Source: Pedobacter cryoconitis (lineage in GTDB: Bacteria; Bacteroidota; Bacteroidia; Sphingobacteriales; Sphingobacteriaceae). From it: a stretch of DNA of 64,000 bases. Location of the stretch: positions 4,216,001-4,280,000 of the forward strand of contig NZ_CP014504.1 of assembly GCF_001590605.1 (NCBI RefSeq), in the 5' to 3' direction. Of this stretch, positions 22,818-31,396 are shown piece after piece (within the stretch, counting starts at the first letter, position 1; each line of letters opens with the position of its first letter). Under the pieces are notes generated by a model. It saw only the letters and a program-made list of their open reading frames with translations, was not told the origin of the DNA and did not search any database. The position numbers and the translations under genes are program-made.

Positions 22818-23819
22818 TTAATTTAGTTGCTCGGTCAGTAAAGCCATTTCAATTTGCGGAGAATGACGCTCATAGAGTATCGCATATACTGCACGGCAGA
22901 TTGGCATTTCAACTTTATATTTTTTGTTGACCACATGCATACAGCTTGCTGCATAATAGCCTTCAGCAATCATATTCATCTCCAATTGCGCAGATTTAAC
23001 AGTATAGCCCTTCCCTATCATATTACCGAATGTCCGGTTACGGCTGAATTGAGAATAGGCAGTTACCAGCAGATCACCCAGGTAAGCAGACTCTTTGATA
23101 TCACGGCTTATAGGATGTACAGCCTCTACAAACCGGTTGATCTCACGAATTGCATTAGAGATCAAAACAGCCTGAAAGTTATCACCGTAGCCTATTCCAT
23201 GACAAATCCCACTGGCTACTGCATAAATATTTTTCAATACTGCAGCATATTCAGTACCGAAAATATCATCTGATATGTTGGTTTTGATATATCTTGTATT
23301 CAATAATTTAGAAAAGCTGCCGGCAGTTTCCAGGTTAATGGATGCTATAGTCAAATAAGATAATTTTTCCAATGCAACTTCTTCTGCATGACATGGCCCG
23401 CTGATCACCAGAATATCATCCAAAGGAACATTAAATTTATCATTCATAAACTCACCGATAATCTGGTTTTCATCAGGAACGATTCCTTTGATGGCTGAAA
23501 CAATCTTTTTACCTGCCAGCATTTCCGGGGTAACCCCACTCAGCGATTCTTTAAGAAAAGCAGCCGGTACATTCAGAATGATATAATCTGCTTGTTTAAT
23601 AATATGGCAGATATCATTAGAGATATTATCTTCTGGTATTCTAAGCTCAACAGAACTCAGGTATTTTGGATTGTGTTTGTACTGCTTCAGGTGTGCAATT
23701 GATGCGGTATCACGCAGCCACCAATAGATCTCTTTTTCGGTAAGATTATCTGAAAGCATTTTTATGACCGCAGTTGCCCAACTACCGCCACCAATCATTG
23801 CGACTCTTGGTATCATCAT
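22818..23819 (-). CDS. gpsA: glycerol-3-phosphate dehydrogenase [NAD(P)+]
   Basis: 333 residues. It reduces dihydroxyacetone phosphate to sn-glycerol-3-phosphate for phospholipid synthesis. The N-terminal Rossmann motif is GGGSWATAVIKML. Later signatures are SAIKGI, the catalytic Lys region AAVLKNIYAVASG, and YLGDLLVTAYSQFSRNRTFG. Cytoplasmic. It lies downstream of the efflux-adaptor terminator and is probably a separate unit. Confidence 0.93.
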   Translation of the reverse strand: MMIPRVAMIGGGSWATAVIKMLSDNLTEKEIYWWLRDTASIAHLKQYKHNPKYLSSVELRIPEDNISNDICHIIKQADYIILNVPAAFLKESLSGVTPEMLAGKKIVSAIKGIVPDENQIIGEFMNDKFNVPLDDILVISGPCHAEEVALEKLSYLTIASINLETAGSFSKLLNTRYIKTNISDDIFGTEYAAVLKNIYAVASGICHGIGYGDNFQAVLISNAIREINRFVEAVHPISRDIKESAYLGDLLVTAYSQFSRNRTFGNMIGKGYTVKSAQLEMNMIAEGYYAASCMHVVNKKYKVEMPICRAVYAILYERHSPQIEMALLTEQLN

Positions 23820-23827
23820 ATATAAAT

Positions 23828-23859
23828 AAAAAATCCCGGCTTAATGTTTTAAACCGGGA
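23828..23859 (-). terminator. terminator of the efflux adaptor operon
   Basis: TCCCGG (23834-23839) and CCGGGA (23854-23859) with a nested TTAA/TTAA, followed on the minus strand by TTTTTT. It lies between the adaptor gene and gpsA. Confidence 0.8.
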
Positions 23860-23891
23860 CAAATTACTTAATTTATTGCGAACAGCCTGTC

Positions 23892-25244
23892 TTACTTCTT
23901 CTCAGATTTAGAAACTGACTGATCTTTAACATCTTTTTCTACTTTCATTCCGTCTTTCAATTTGTTCTGAACGGTTGAGTATGGCCCACTTACAATCTCA
24001 GTTCCTTCTTTCAATCCGCTTTTAACCTGGATATATTTATCGTCCTGGATACCAGTTGTCACCTCGACTTTTTTCACTTTACCATCAGCATAGGTATATA
24101 CATATTGTTTAATGGCTTTGTCGTTCAGCTTACTTTTCTGTTTCCCGTCAGCAGGATCTTCCTCTTTGTCTTCTTTACCAACATCTTTTTTAAGGCCTTC
24201 TACAAAGACAGCCATGATAGGGACTGATAAACTTTTTACGGAAGAGCTTTCGATATCAACTGTCGCTGATAAACCTGGTCTGAATGGAGATGGAAGATCT
24301 TTTGCCCCACCTTTAATTCCTGTATAGGAATCTGCCGAGATACGGACTTTTACTACGAAATTAGTCACCTGATCAACTGTTGTTGTGGCTACGGCAATAT
24401 CTTTAGAAGAACTGGCTATTTCAGTAACTACACCTTTAAACTTCTTATCATCAAAAGCATCAACCTGAATTGCTGCATTGTCACCCACATTTACCCGGTT
24501 AATATCATTTTCATTCACATCAACATTGACCTCCATTGTACTCAGGTTAGAGATTCTCATCAACTCTGTACCAGCAAACTGAGCCGTTCCCAATACCCTG
24601 TCCCCAAGTTCTACAGATAATTTAGAGATCACACCGTCAACTGGTGAAAATACAGTAGCTTTTGCCAGGTTGGCACTCGCTTCCTGAACTCCTGCGCCTG
24701 TTTGTGCCAGGTTATACTTCGCAGCAATCAAAGATTGCTTTGCACCGTCCAAATTCGTTTTACCCGTCACATAAGCCGCTTTAGCAGCATCAAATTCTGA
24801 AACTGAAATCACTTTCTTTTTGAACAATTCTACATTACGCTTGTAGATAGCTTCCTGATTGACAAAATTAGCCTCAGCTTGTTTGAGCTGCTGCGCTGCC
24901 GATCCTACAGAAGCTTTCTGTGCGCTAAAAGTTGCACTGGCTCTATCCAAGCCAGATTTCAATACGTCTGGTCTGATTCTAAACAAAAGCTGACCTTTTT
25001 TAACGATATCTCCTTCTTTAACACGCAATTCCACAACCTCACCTGATACCTCAGAACTTACTTTAACCTCTGTTTCCGGTTTAATTTTACCACTTGCAGT
25101 AACGGTTTCAATGATATTTCTGGTTTTCGCTTTTTCTATCGTAACTTTTTCAGCTTTATCACCGCCTATCAATCCGGTCAATTTACCGGCAATTAATAAG
25201 ACAATAAGCGCTCCTACGGCGATGAGTATGTATTTTAGTTTCAT
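23892..25244 (-). CDS. efflux pump periplasmic adaptor (HlyD/MacA/RND membrane fusion family)
   Basis: 450 residues. One N-terminal membrane anchor (about 4-26) is followed by a biotinyl-lipoyl-like half (VSSEVSGEVVELRVKEGDIVKKGQ), a long alpha-hairpin (about 105-190) and the second lipoyl half (VFSPVDGVISKLSVELGD). The beta-barrel and membrane-proximal domains end in a Lys/Asp-rich tail. It would bridge an inner-membrane pump and TolC. It lies 24 bases after the TolC gene. An inserted acidic/basic stretch (about 355-375, KKDVGKEDKEEDPADGKQ) is unusual. No pump gene is nearby. Confidence 0.9.
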   Translation of the reverse strand: MKLKYILIAVGALIVLLIAGKLTGLIGGDKAEKVTIEKAKTRNIIETVTASGKIKPETEVKVSSEVSGEVVELRVKEGDIVKKGQLLFRIRPDVLKSGLDRASATFSAQKASVGSAAQQLKQAEANFVNQEAIYKRNVELFKKKVISVSEFDAAKAAYVTGKTNLDGAKQSLIAAKYNLAQTGAGVQEASANLAKATVFSPVDGVISKLSVELGDRVLGTAQFAGTELMRISNLSTMEVNVDVNENDINRVNVGDNAAIQVDAFDDKKFKGVVTEIASSSKDIAVATTTVDQVTNFVVKVRISADSYTGIKGGAKDLPSPFRPGLSATVDIESSSVKSLSVPIMAVFVEGLKKDVGKEDKEEDPADGKQKSKLNDKAIKQYVYTYADGKVKKVEVTTGIQDDKYIQVKSGLKEGTEIVSGPYSTVQNKLKDGMKVEKDVKDQSVSKSEKK

Positions 25245-25268
25245 TTCTATTTTATTTATGGTCTGAGC

Positions 25269-26648
25269 TTAAAAGGTTATCTGTTTGCCTAAGTAATAAT
25301 CTATAACTTTTGATTTAAACAGTAAGTCGTATTTTGACTGGATAAAATCAACTTCTGCTTTATTTCTGTTTGTTCTTGAAGTATTGTAATCTAATGAATT
25401 TACCAAACCTACTGCATAACGTTGTTCAATTACGTTAAAAGCATCTTTTTGGGCATTAAAAGTATTTTCGTTTGACTTATATCTGCTGTCGGCAGCTCTT
25501 AAATCGGCCACTGCCTGAGCAATCACCTTATTCAAATTGTTCTTGGCAAGCTGCTCACTGATTTTACTCGTTTCGTAAGAGATCTTTGCTCTTTTCACAT
25601 TTGATCTCACGGTATAGCCATTGAAGATTGGAATAGAAAGTGAAAAGCCAACATTCTGATAAAAGTTATTGCTGATCTGGTCATTTAAATGTGAATCGGC
25701 AGGAAATCCTACTGTTTTTGTACCCAGTGTGTAAGAATATCTTGATCCAAGGCCAGCACCTACTGCAAGTTTAGGATAATAAGATCCTTTAGCCACATCG
25801 ACTGCTTTTTCAGCAGCTCTTCTGTTTAATTCTGCCAGTTTAATATCCGGAAAAAATGACAATGAAGTATTGTAAACATCATTCACGTCATAGATTTTTT
25901 GCGCTTCTGCGATATCTTTAATCGTTGGCTTAACTACGGTATAATTCTGAGAGTCAGGGCGCATTTCCATTAACTGAGAAAGTGTCAGGTATGAAATAGT
26001 TAACTGGTTTTGCGCATTGGTTACATTCAGTTCGGCTGTGGCTGTCTGTGCCTTTGCCTGTGAAATATCTGCCAGCGTTTTATTTCCGGCTTCCAGCAAA
26101 GATTGCTCGCGTCTTTGTGTTTCTTGTGCAACCAGCAGTTGTTCTTTGGAAGCTTTTAATAAATCAGTGTTAAATACTACTTGAAAATAAGAAGTTACCA
26201 CTTGTAAAACAAGATCATTCTTAATTTTGTCCAGGTTACTGTTTCCTGCTTCCAGTAAGATTTTGTTCTGACGGATCTGATTAACCTTACTAAAACCGGC
26301 AAATACATCTACCTGCGCACTCAGGCTTCCGTCTCCGGAATAGAAATTCTGTGTAATTAACTGATTCGTTGCAGGGTTCAGACTTCTACCGTAATTCAGC
26401 GTATTGTTTATGGCGCCGTTCAAACTTGGATAAAGCGCTGCTTTTGACTGTTCCAGATTTACAGCTGCAGTAGACACATTTAATGATGATTGTTTAATAT
26501 TCAGGTTATTCTCCAGCATACGATCAATCGCATCCTGAATGGTTAGCGTCTCCTGTGCGTGCAGGTTAGCAGACATACCTATCGTCACCAAACTAAAAGT
26601 AACAGCGAAGGTTAATTTTGACAGCATATTTTTAGTAAACATTTTCAT
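25269..26648 (-). CDS. TolC-family outer membrane channel protein
   Basis: 459 residues from the ATG at 26648. The frame is open to a TTG at 26732, but the signal peptide (KLTFAVTFSLVTIGMSANLHAQ) fits the later start. After it come the two repeated outer-membrane-efflux domains: LTIQDAIDRMLENNLNIKQS, and in the second half LNRRAAEKAVDVAKGSYYPKL. Long amphipathic helices form the periplasmic tunnel. It heads a two-gene unit with the adaptor. Its upstream region is shared with the divergent deacetylase gene. Confidence 0.9.
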   Translation of the reverse strand: MKMFTKNMLSKLTFAVTFSLVTIGMSANLHAQETLTIQDAIDRMLENNLNIKQSSLNVSTAAVNLEQSKAALYPSLNGAINNTLNYGRSLNPATNQLITQNFYSGDGSLSAQVDVFAGFSKVNQIRQNKILLEAGNSNLDKIKNDLVLQVVTSYFQVVFNTDLLKASKEQLLVAQETQRREQSLLEAGNKTLADISQAKAQTATAELNVTNAQNQLTISYLTLSQLMEMRPDSQNYTVVKPTIKDIAEAQKIYDVNDVYNTSLSFFPDIKLAELNRRAAEKAVDVAKGSYYPKLAVGAGLGSRYSYTLGTKTVGFPADSHLNDQISNNFYQNVGFSLSIPIFNGYTVRSNVKRAKISYETSKISEQLAKNNLNKVIAQAVADLRAADSRYKSNENTFNAQKDAFNVIEQRYAVGLVNSLDYNTSRTNRNKAEVDFIQSKYDLLFKSKVIDYYLGKQITF

Positions 26649-26719
26649 TGGTTTTGTATTTTTCTTAAATAAACAACTTATCGATTTTATCAATTTCTTT
26701 ACAACCATTTGTAATTTCT

Positions 26720-26727
26720 TACATTTG
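26720..26727 (+). promoter_or_regulatory. -7 promoter element of the deacetylase gene
   Basis: TACATTTG matches TAnnTTTG and ends 4 bases before the ATG at 26732, again pointing to a leaderless or near-leaderless message. No good -33 element is seen. Confidence 0.4.
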
Positions 26728-26731
26728 ATCA

Positions 26732-27349
26732 ATGTATCTGGTTAAATCACCTCTTTTATTAAAATGGTATTATCCATCCTTAGTCTGGAACAAAAGCCGG
26801 TCTGACAAAGTCGTTTATTTAACCTTTGACGACGGACCTATACCTGTTGTTACAGACTTTGTTTTAAATACTTTAAAAAGCTTCAATTGCAAGGCTACTT
26901 TCTTCTGTATTGGTGACAATATAAACAAACATGCCCAAATTTTTGAACAAGTTAAAAGCGAAGGCCATGCGATAGGAAATCACACCTTTAACCACTTAAA
27001 AGGCTGGAAAACTGAGGATAACATTTATATTCAGAATTTCGAATCCTGTCAGCAGCTCACCAATACGCATTTGTTTCGTCCGCCTTACGGGAGAATAAAA
27101 AAATCTCAGATCAAAGCATTGCGCAAAATTAACCCACAGCTTAATATCATTATGTGGGATGTACTGAGCGGAGACTTTGATGTGAATCTTTCTCCTGAAA
27201 AATGTTATGAAAACGTGATCAAAAACACGACGAACGGCTCTATAATCGTATTCCATGACAGCCTGAAAGCATTTGACAGGTTAAAGGTTGCTTTACCGGC
27301 CACCTTAAAATTTTTAACCGCTCAAGGTTATAAGTTCCATACGCTTTAA
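26732..27349 (+). CDS. polysaccharide deacetylase (NodB domain)
   Basis: 205 residues, essentially just a NodB domain. Motifs: VYLTFDDGP (catalytic and metal Asp), AIGNHTFNH (two metal-binding His), LFRPPYGR, and the C-terminal IIVFHDS with the last His. It would remove acetyl groups from N-acetyl sugars, for example in peptidoglycan or chitin-like polymers. No signal peptide is obvious in the first residues, so where it acts is unclear. It is divergent from the TolC gene. Confidence 0.88.
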   Translation: MYLVKSPLLLKWYYPSLVWNKSRSDKVVYLTFDDGPIPVVTDFVLNTLKSFNCKATFFCIGDNINKHAQIFEQVKSEGHAIGNHTFNHLKGWKTEDNIYIQNFESCQQLTNTHLFRPPYGRIKKSQIKALRKINPQLNIIMWDVLSGDFDVNLSPEKCYENVIKNTTNGSIIVFHDSLKAFDRLKVALPATLKFLTAQGYKFHTL

Positions 27350-27441
27350 TTTTCCTTAGGCTTTACGAAGTTCAGGCCAAAAGCGGAAAAGGGTTAAAAA
27401 GACATTCAAACAGCTATTTGAAACTTAGCTGTTCCTATTGT

Positions 27442-27477
27442 TGTCCATAAATGAACATTATCGTCCGTTAATGGACA
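27442..27477. promoter_or_regulatory. pair of 16-bp palindromic operator-like sites
   Basis: TGTCCATAAATGAACA (27442-27457) and CGTCCGTTAATGGACA (27462-27477) are each near-perfect dyads of the form TGTCC-N6-GGACA. Their centres are exactly 20 bp apart, so both face the same side of the helix. They lie in the 284-bp spacer about 160 bp before aconitase. Binding by a dimeric regulator is inferred. The rest of the spacer shows nothing clear. Confidence 0.5.
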
Positions 27478-27633
27478 GCCTTCAGCGAATGGAGCCAGAG
27501 GGAGAAGCATTCATTTTATTTAGAACATGTATAAATAATATAATGAACTTACATAGGTTAGCCTCAGCCTGTTTTTTTTTGTAAATTCGCTACAAATAAT
27601 TTAAATTATATTACCTTTTAACACATATTATCA

Positions 27634-29901
27634 ATGGCTTTTGATATAGAAATGATCAAAAAGGTGTATGCAAACTTTGGTCCCCGAGTTGAGGCGGCCC
27701 GTAAATTAGTAGGCAGACCTTTAACACTCTCAGAAAAAATCTTATATACTCACCTTTGGGATGAAAAAACAAATACTTCTTACGTAAGGGGTACTGATTA
27801 TGTAGATTTTGCTCCTGACCGTGTAGCTATGCAGGATGCAACTGCCCAAATGGCATTATTGCAGTTTATGCAGGCTGGCAGACCGAAAGTTGCTGTGCCT
27901 TCAACGGTACACTGTGATCACTTGATCACTGCAAAATTTGGCGCAGAGCAGGATCTTCCTGCTGCAAATACAGAAAGTAAGGAAGTTTTTGATTTTCTTG
28001 CTTCGGTATCCAATAAATATGGTATCGGTTTCTGGAAACCAGGTGCAGGTATTATTCACCAGGTTGTATTGGAAAATTATGCATTTCCAGGTGGAATGAT
28101 GATCGGAACAGATTCACATACTGTGAATGCTGGCGGTTTAGGTATGGTTGCAATTGGTGTTGGTGGTGCTGATGCTTGTGATGTAATGGCAGGCTTACCA
28201 TGGGAGCTTAAGTTCCCTAAATTAATTGGTGTAAAGTTAACCGGTAAATTAAGCGGCTGGTCTTCACCTAAAGATGTAATCTTAAAAGTGGCTGGTATCC
28301 TGACTGTAAAAGGTGGTACTGGTGCTATTGTTGAATATTTTGGCGAAGGTGCAACGAATATGAGCTGTACTGGTAAAGGTACCATTTGTAATATGGGTGC
28401 TGAAATCGGTGCAACGACTTCAACTTTCGGTTATGATGAGAGCATGGAACGTTATTTACGTGCAACCAACAGAGCTGATGTTGCTGATGCTGCCAACGCT
28501 GTGAAAGAACACTTAACTGGTGATGCTGAAGTTTATGCTGATCCTGCTAAATATTTTGACCAGGTAATTGAAATTGACTTATCTACACTTGAACCTTATC
28601 TGAACGGTCCGTTTACTCCGGATTTAGCGACTCCTATTTCAAAAATGAAAGAGGTTGCTTTAGCTAACGGATGGCCGATGAAAATTGACGTAGGTTTGAT
28701 CGGATCTTGTACAAACTCTTCTTACGAAGATATTTCAAGAGCGGTAAGTGTAGCAAGACAAGTTGCGGAAAAAGGCTTAACAGCTAAATCTGAATATTGT
28801 ATTAACCCTGGATCTGAACAAATCCGTTTCACGATACAACGTGATGGATTTATGGAAGTATTCAAACAAATAGGTGCTAAAGTATTTACAAATGCTTGCG
28901 GGCCTTGTATTGGAATGTGGGACAGAGTAGGTTCGGAGAAACAAGAGAAAAACACAATCGTTCACTCTTTCAACCGTAACTTCGCTAAACGTGCGGATGG
29001 TAACCCGAATACTTTTGCTTTTGTTGGTTCTCCGGAATTGGTAACTGCTTTAGCTATTGCTGGTGACTTAAGCTTCAACCCATTGACAGATACTTTAACC
29101 AATGCAAATGGTGAGCAGGTAAAACTGGATGAGCCTACTGGATTTGAATTGCCTCCAAGAGGTTTTGCTGTTGATGACGCAGGTTATCAGGAACCAGCAG
29201 CTGATGGAAGCGGTGTTCAGATTTTAGTTTCGCCAACTTCTCACAGGTTGCAATTGCTTGATCCTTTTACTCCATGGGAAGGTAAAGACCTTACAGGTTT
29301 AAGATTACTGATCAAAGCGAAAGGAAAATGTACAACTGACCATATTTCTATGGCTGGCCCATGGTTAAAATTCCGTGGTCACCTGGACAATATCTCTAAT
29401 AACATGCTGATCGGTGCAGTAAATTATTTCAATGATAAAACTGATACCGTTAAAAACTTGTTAACTGGTGAATATGGTCCTGTTCCTGCAACACAACGTG
29501 CTTATAAAGCAGATCATATCGGAACTATTGTAGTTGGAGATGAAAACTACGGTGAAGGTTCTTCACGTGAGCATGCGGCCATGGAGCCTCGTCACCTTGG
29601 TGTTCGTGCTGTATTGGTTAAATCTTTTGCACGTATCCATGAAACTAACTTGAAAAAACAAGGAATGTTAGGTTTAACATTCGCGAACAAGGAAGATTAT
29701 GATTTGATCCGTGAGGATGACGTAATTGATATTGTAGGTTTAACAACTTTCACTCCTGATGTACCTTTAACCATTGTGTTAAACCATGCAGATGGCACGA
29801 AAGAAGACTTCAAAGTTAACCATAGTTATAATGCGCAGCAGATTGACTGGTTCAAAGCTGGTGGTGCGTTGAATATTATTCGTAAGCAAGTAGCTCAATA
29901 A
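27634..29901 (+). CDS. aconitate hydratase
   Basis: A 755-residue TCA-cycle enzyme that isomerises citrate to isocitrate with a [4Fe-4S] cluster. The cluster Cys residues are in GSCTNSSYED and the ACGPCIGMW pair. Substrate-site motifs DSHTVNAGGLG, MSCTGKGTICNMGAE and, in the C-terminal swivel domain, GEGSSREHAAMEPR are present. Its length and order match the mitochondrial-type enzyme; this differs from AcnB by having the swivel domain last. Monocistronic, ending in a bidirectional terminator. Confidence 0.95.
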   Translation: MAFDIEMIKKVYANFGPRVEAARKLVGRPLTLSEKILYTHLWDEKTNTSYVRGTDYVDFAPDRVAMQDATAQMALLQFMQAGRPKVAVPSTVHCDHLITAKFGAEQDLPAANTESKEVFDFLASVSNKYGIGFWKPGAGIIHQVVLENYAFPGGMMIGTDSHTVNAGGLGMVAIGVGGADACDVMAGLPWELKFPKLIGVKLTGKLSGWSSPKDVILKVAGILTVKGGTGAIVEYFGEGATNMSCTGKGTICNMGAEIGATTSTFGYDESMERYLRATNRADVADAANAVKEHLTGDAEVYADPAKYFDQVIEIDLSTLEPYLNGPFTPDLATPISKMKEVALANGWPMKIDVGLIGSCTNSSYEDISRAVSVARQVAEKGLTAKSEYCINPGSEQIRFTIQRDGFMEVFKQIGAKVFTNACGPCIGMWDRVGSEKQEKNTIVHSFNRNFAKRADGNPNTFAFVGSPELVTALAIAGDLSFNPLTDTLTNANGEQVKLDEPTGFELPPRGFAVDDAGYQEPAADGSGVQILVSPTSHRLQLLDPFTPWEGKDLTGLRLLIKAKGKCTTDHISMAGPWLKFRGHLDNISNNMLIGAVNYFNDKTDTVKNLLTGEYGPVPATQRAYKADHIGTIVVGDENYGEGSSREHAAMEPRHLGVRAVLVKSFARIHETNLKKQGMLGLTFANKEDYDLIREDDVIDIVGLTTFTPDVPLTIVLNHADGTKEDFKVNHSYNAQQIDWFKAGGALNIIRKQVAQ

Positions 29902-29907
29902 TACACT

Positions 29908-29965
29908 ATAACATTATAAAAAAAACCTCCCGTCTTATGGCGGGAGGTTTTTTTTATAATGTTAT
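29908..29965. terminator. bidirectional terminator between aconitase and the GH1 gene
   Basis: Perfect 25-bp arms (29908-29932 and 29941-29965) with an 8-base loop; the GC core CCTCCCG/CGGGAGG is flanked by A8 and T8, so it works in both directions. The right arm includes the stop codon of the glucosidase (29962-29964). Confidence 0.92.
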
Positions 29966-31299
29966 TTTCCCAGAAATTCCTGCCACCAGTACCCTGATGA
30001 TTTGATAGTCCTTTGCTGTGTTTTAAAATCATTATGGACTAAACCGAACCTGGCATTAAAGCCCTCTGCCCATTCAAAGTTATCGAGCAGTGTCCAGGCC
30101 ATATAACCAGTAATGTTGATGCCTTCCTTTTTAGCGCGCAGAACAGCCAGCAGATATAGCCTGAAGTATTCAATTCTTTCGGTGTCATCTATTGCACCTC
30201 CTGTTAGCTTATCATTGAAGGCAGCTCCATTTTCTGTAATGACCAGGTTTTTGACCGAAGGATAAGAAGCAAACTGTTTGATTATATTATAAAAGCTATC
30301 TCCGTTAATTTCCCAGCCCATGGCGGTATGTGGCTTCTTCCTGTTTTTAGCTTTCACTTCCCACGCTTGTACAACCGGTATAAACGCGTTGTATTTAATC
30401 GTCAGCGGAAAATAGTTTTGTAATCCAATAAAATCAAAATCAAATGTCAGACGTTCAGTATGCCGCCAGGTAGAATGTGAAATTGCAAATTTTTCCATGA
30501 CCTCCCAATCTTGTCCTGGATACCCCATTCCTAATGCAGGCTCTATAAATAACCGGTTCATCAGGCAATCTACCCTGGAGGCTGCCAGAATATCGGCATC
30601 ACTTTGTGTATAAGGAATGATTTCTGAACAGGAATAGGTAGTTCCGATATTTGCACCGGACACTTCTGCCCTTAAGATCCGTCCTCCATCTGCCTGTGCA
30701 ATTGCAGTATGATGTACGGCAGAGAAAAAGTTAGTCAACCCTGTTTTTCCTGGTGCATGTACCCCGAGCATATATCCCAAAGAAGTAAAGCCAAAAGGTT
30801 CATTTAATACAATCCAGTTTTTCACTTTATCTCCATAAGTTCGTGCACAAAGTGTAACAAAAGCATTAAATGCCGTATTAATGCTAAATGCGGTCCATCC
30901 GCCTTCTTCTTCTAAAGCTTCGGGCAGATCCCAGTGGTAAAGTGTGATGTAAGGAGTGATGCCTTGTTCCAGACATTCATCTATTACATTATGGTAGAAC
31001 CTGATCCCTTCTTCATTAACAATTCCTTTCCCAAATGGAAGCACCCTTGGCCAGGAGATAGAAAACCGGAAGACTGAAAATCCAAGCAATTTAACCAGTG
31101 CAATATCTTCATGATAGCGGTGATAAAAATCACAAGCCATTGCCGGACTATGTCCTTTTTTGATTTTACCTGATCTTTTAGCAAAGTTATCCCATATAGA
31201 CGGTCCTTTCCCATACATGTCTGCAGCGCCTTCAATTTGTAAAGCGGCAGTAGCCACGCCCCACGAAAAATCATCACCGAAATCGGATGCTTTAATCAT
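29962..31299 (-). CDS. glycoside hydrolase family 1 beta-glucosidase
   Basis: 445 residues, (beta/alpha)8 barrel. The N-terminal family signature is FSWGVATAALQIEGA. The acid/base Glu is in VLNEPFG (about residue 167) and the nucleophile Glu in VITENGAA (about 356). It has no signal peptide, so it acts in the cytoplasm on imported beta-linked disaccharides; glucosidase versus galactosidase cannot be settled. It converges with aconitase and stands alone, with no transporter next to it. Confidence 0.93.
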   Translation of the reverse strand: MIKASDFGDDFSWGVATAALQIEGAADMYGKGPSIWDNFAKRSGKIKKGHSPAMACDFYHRYHEDIALVKLLGFSVFRFSISWPRVLPFGKGIVNEEGIRFYHNVIDECLEQGITPYITLYHWDLPEALEEEGGWTAFSINTAFNAFVTLCARTYGDKVKNWIVLNEPFGFTSLGYMLGVHAPGKTGLTNFFSAVHHTAIAQADGGRILRAEVSGANIGTTYSCSEIIPYTQSDADILAASRVDCLMNRLFIEPALGMGYPGQDWEVMEKFAISHSTWRHTERLTFDFDFIGLQNYFPLTIKYNAFIPVVQAWEVKAKNRKKPHTAMGWEINGDSFYNIIKQFASYPSVKNLVITENGAAFNDKLTGGAIDDTERIEYFRLYLLAVLRAKKEGINITGYMAWTLLDNFEWAEGFNARFGLVHNDFKTQQRTIKSSGYWWQEFLGK

Positions 31300-31396
31300 A
31301 TGTGAATTCTATAACAGGCAATATGAGAATTTGATGTTAACTTCATGTTATATTTACAGTAAAGTTATCAGCTGATTAATTTTACCGCCCTGGCTT

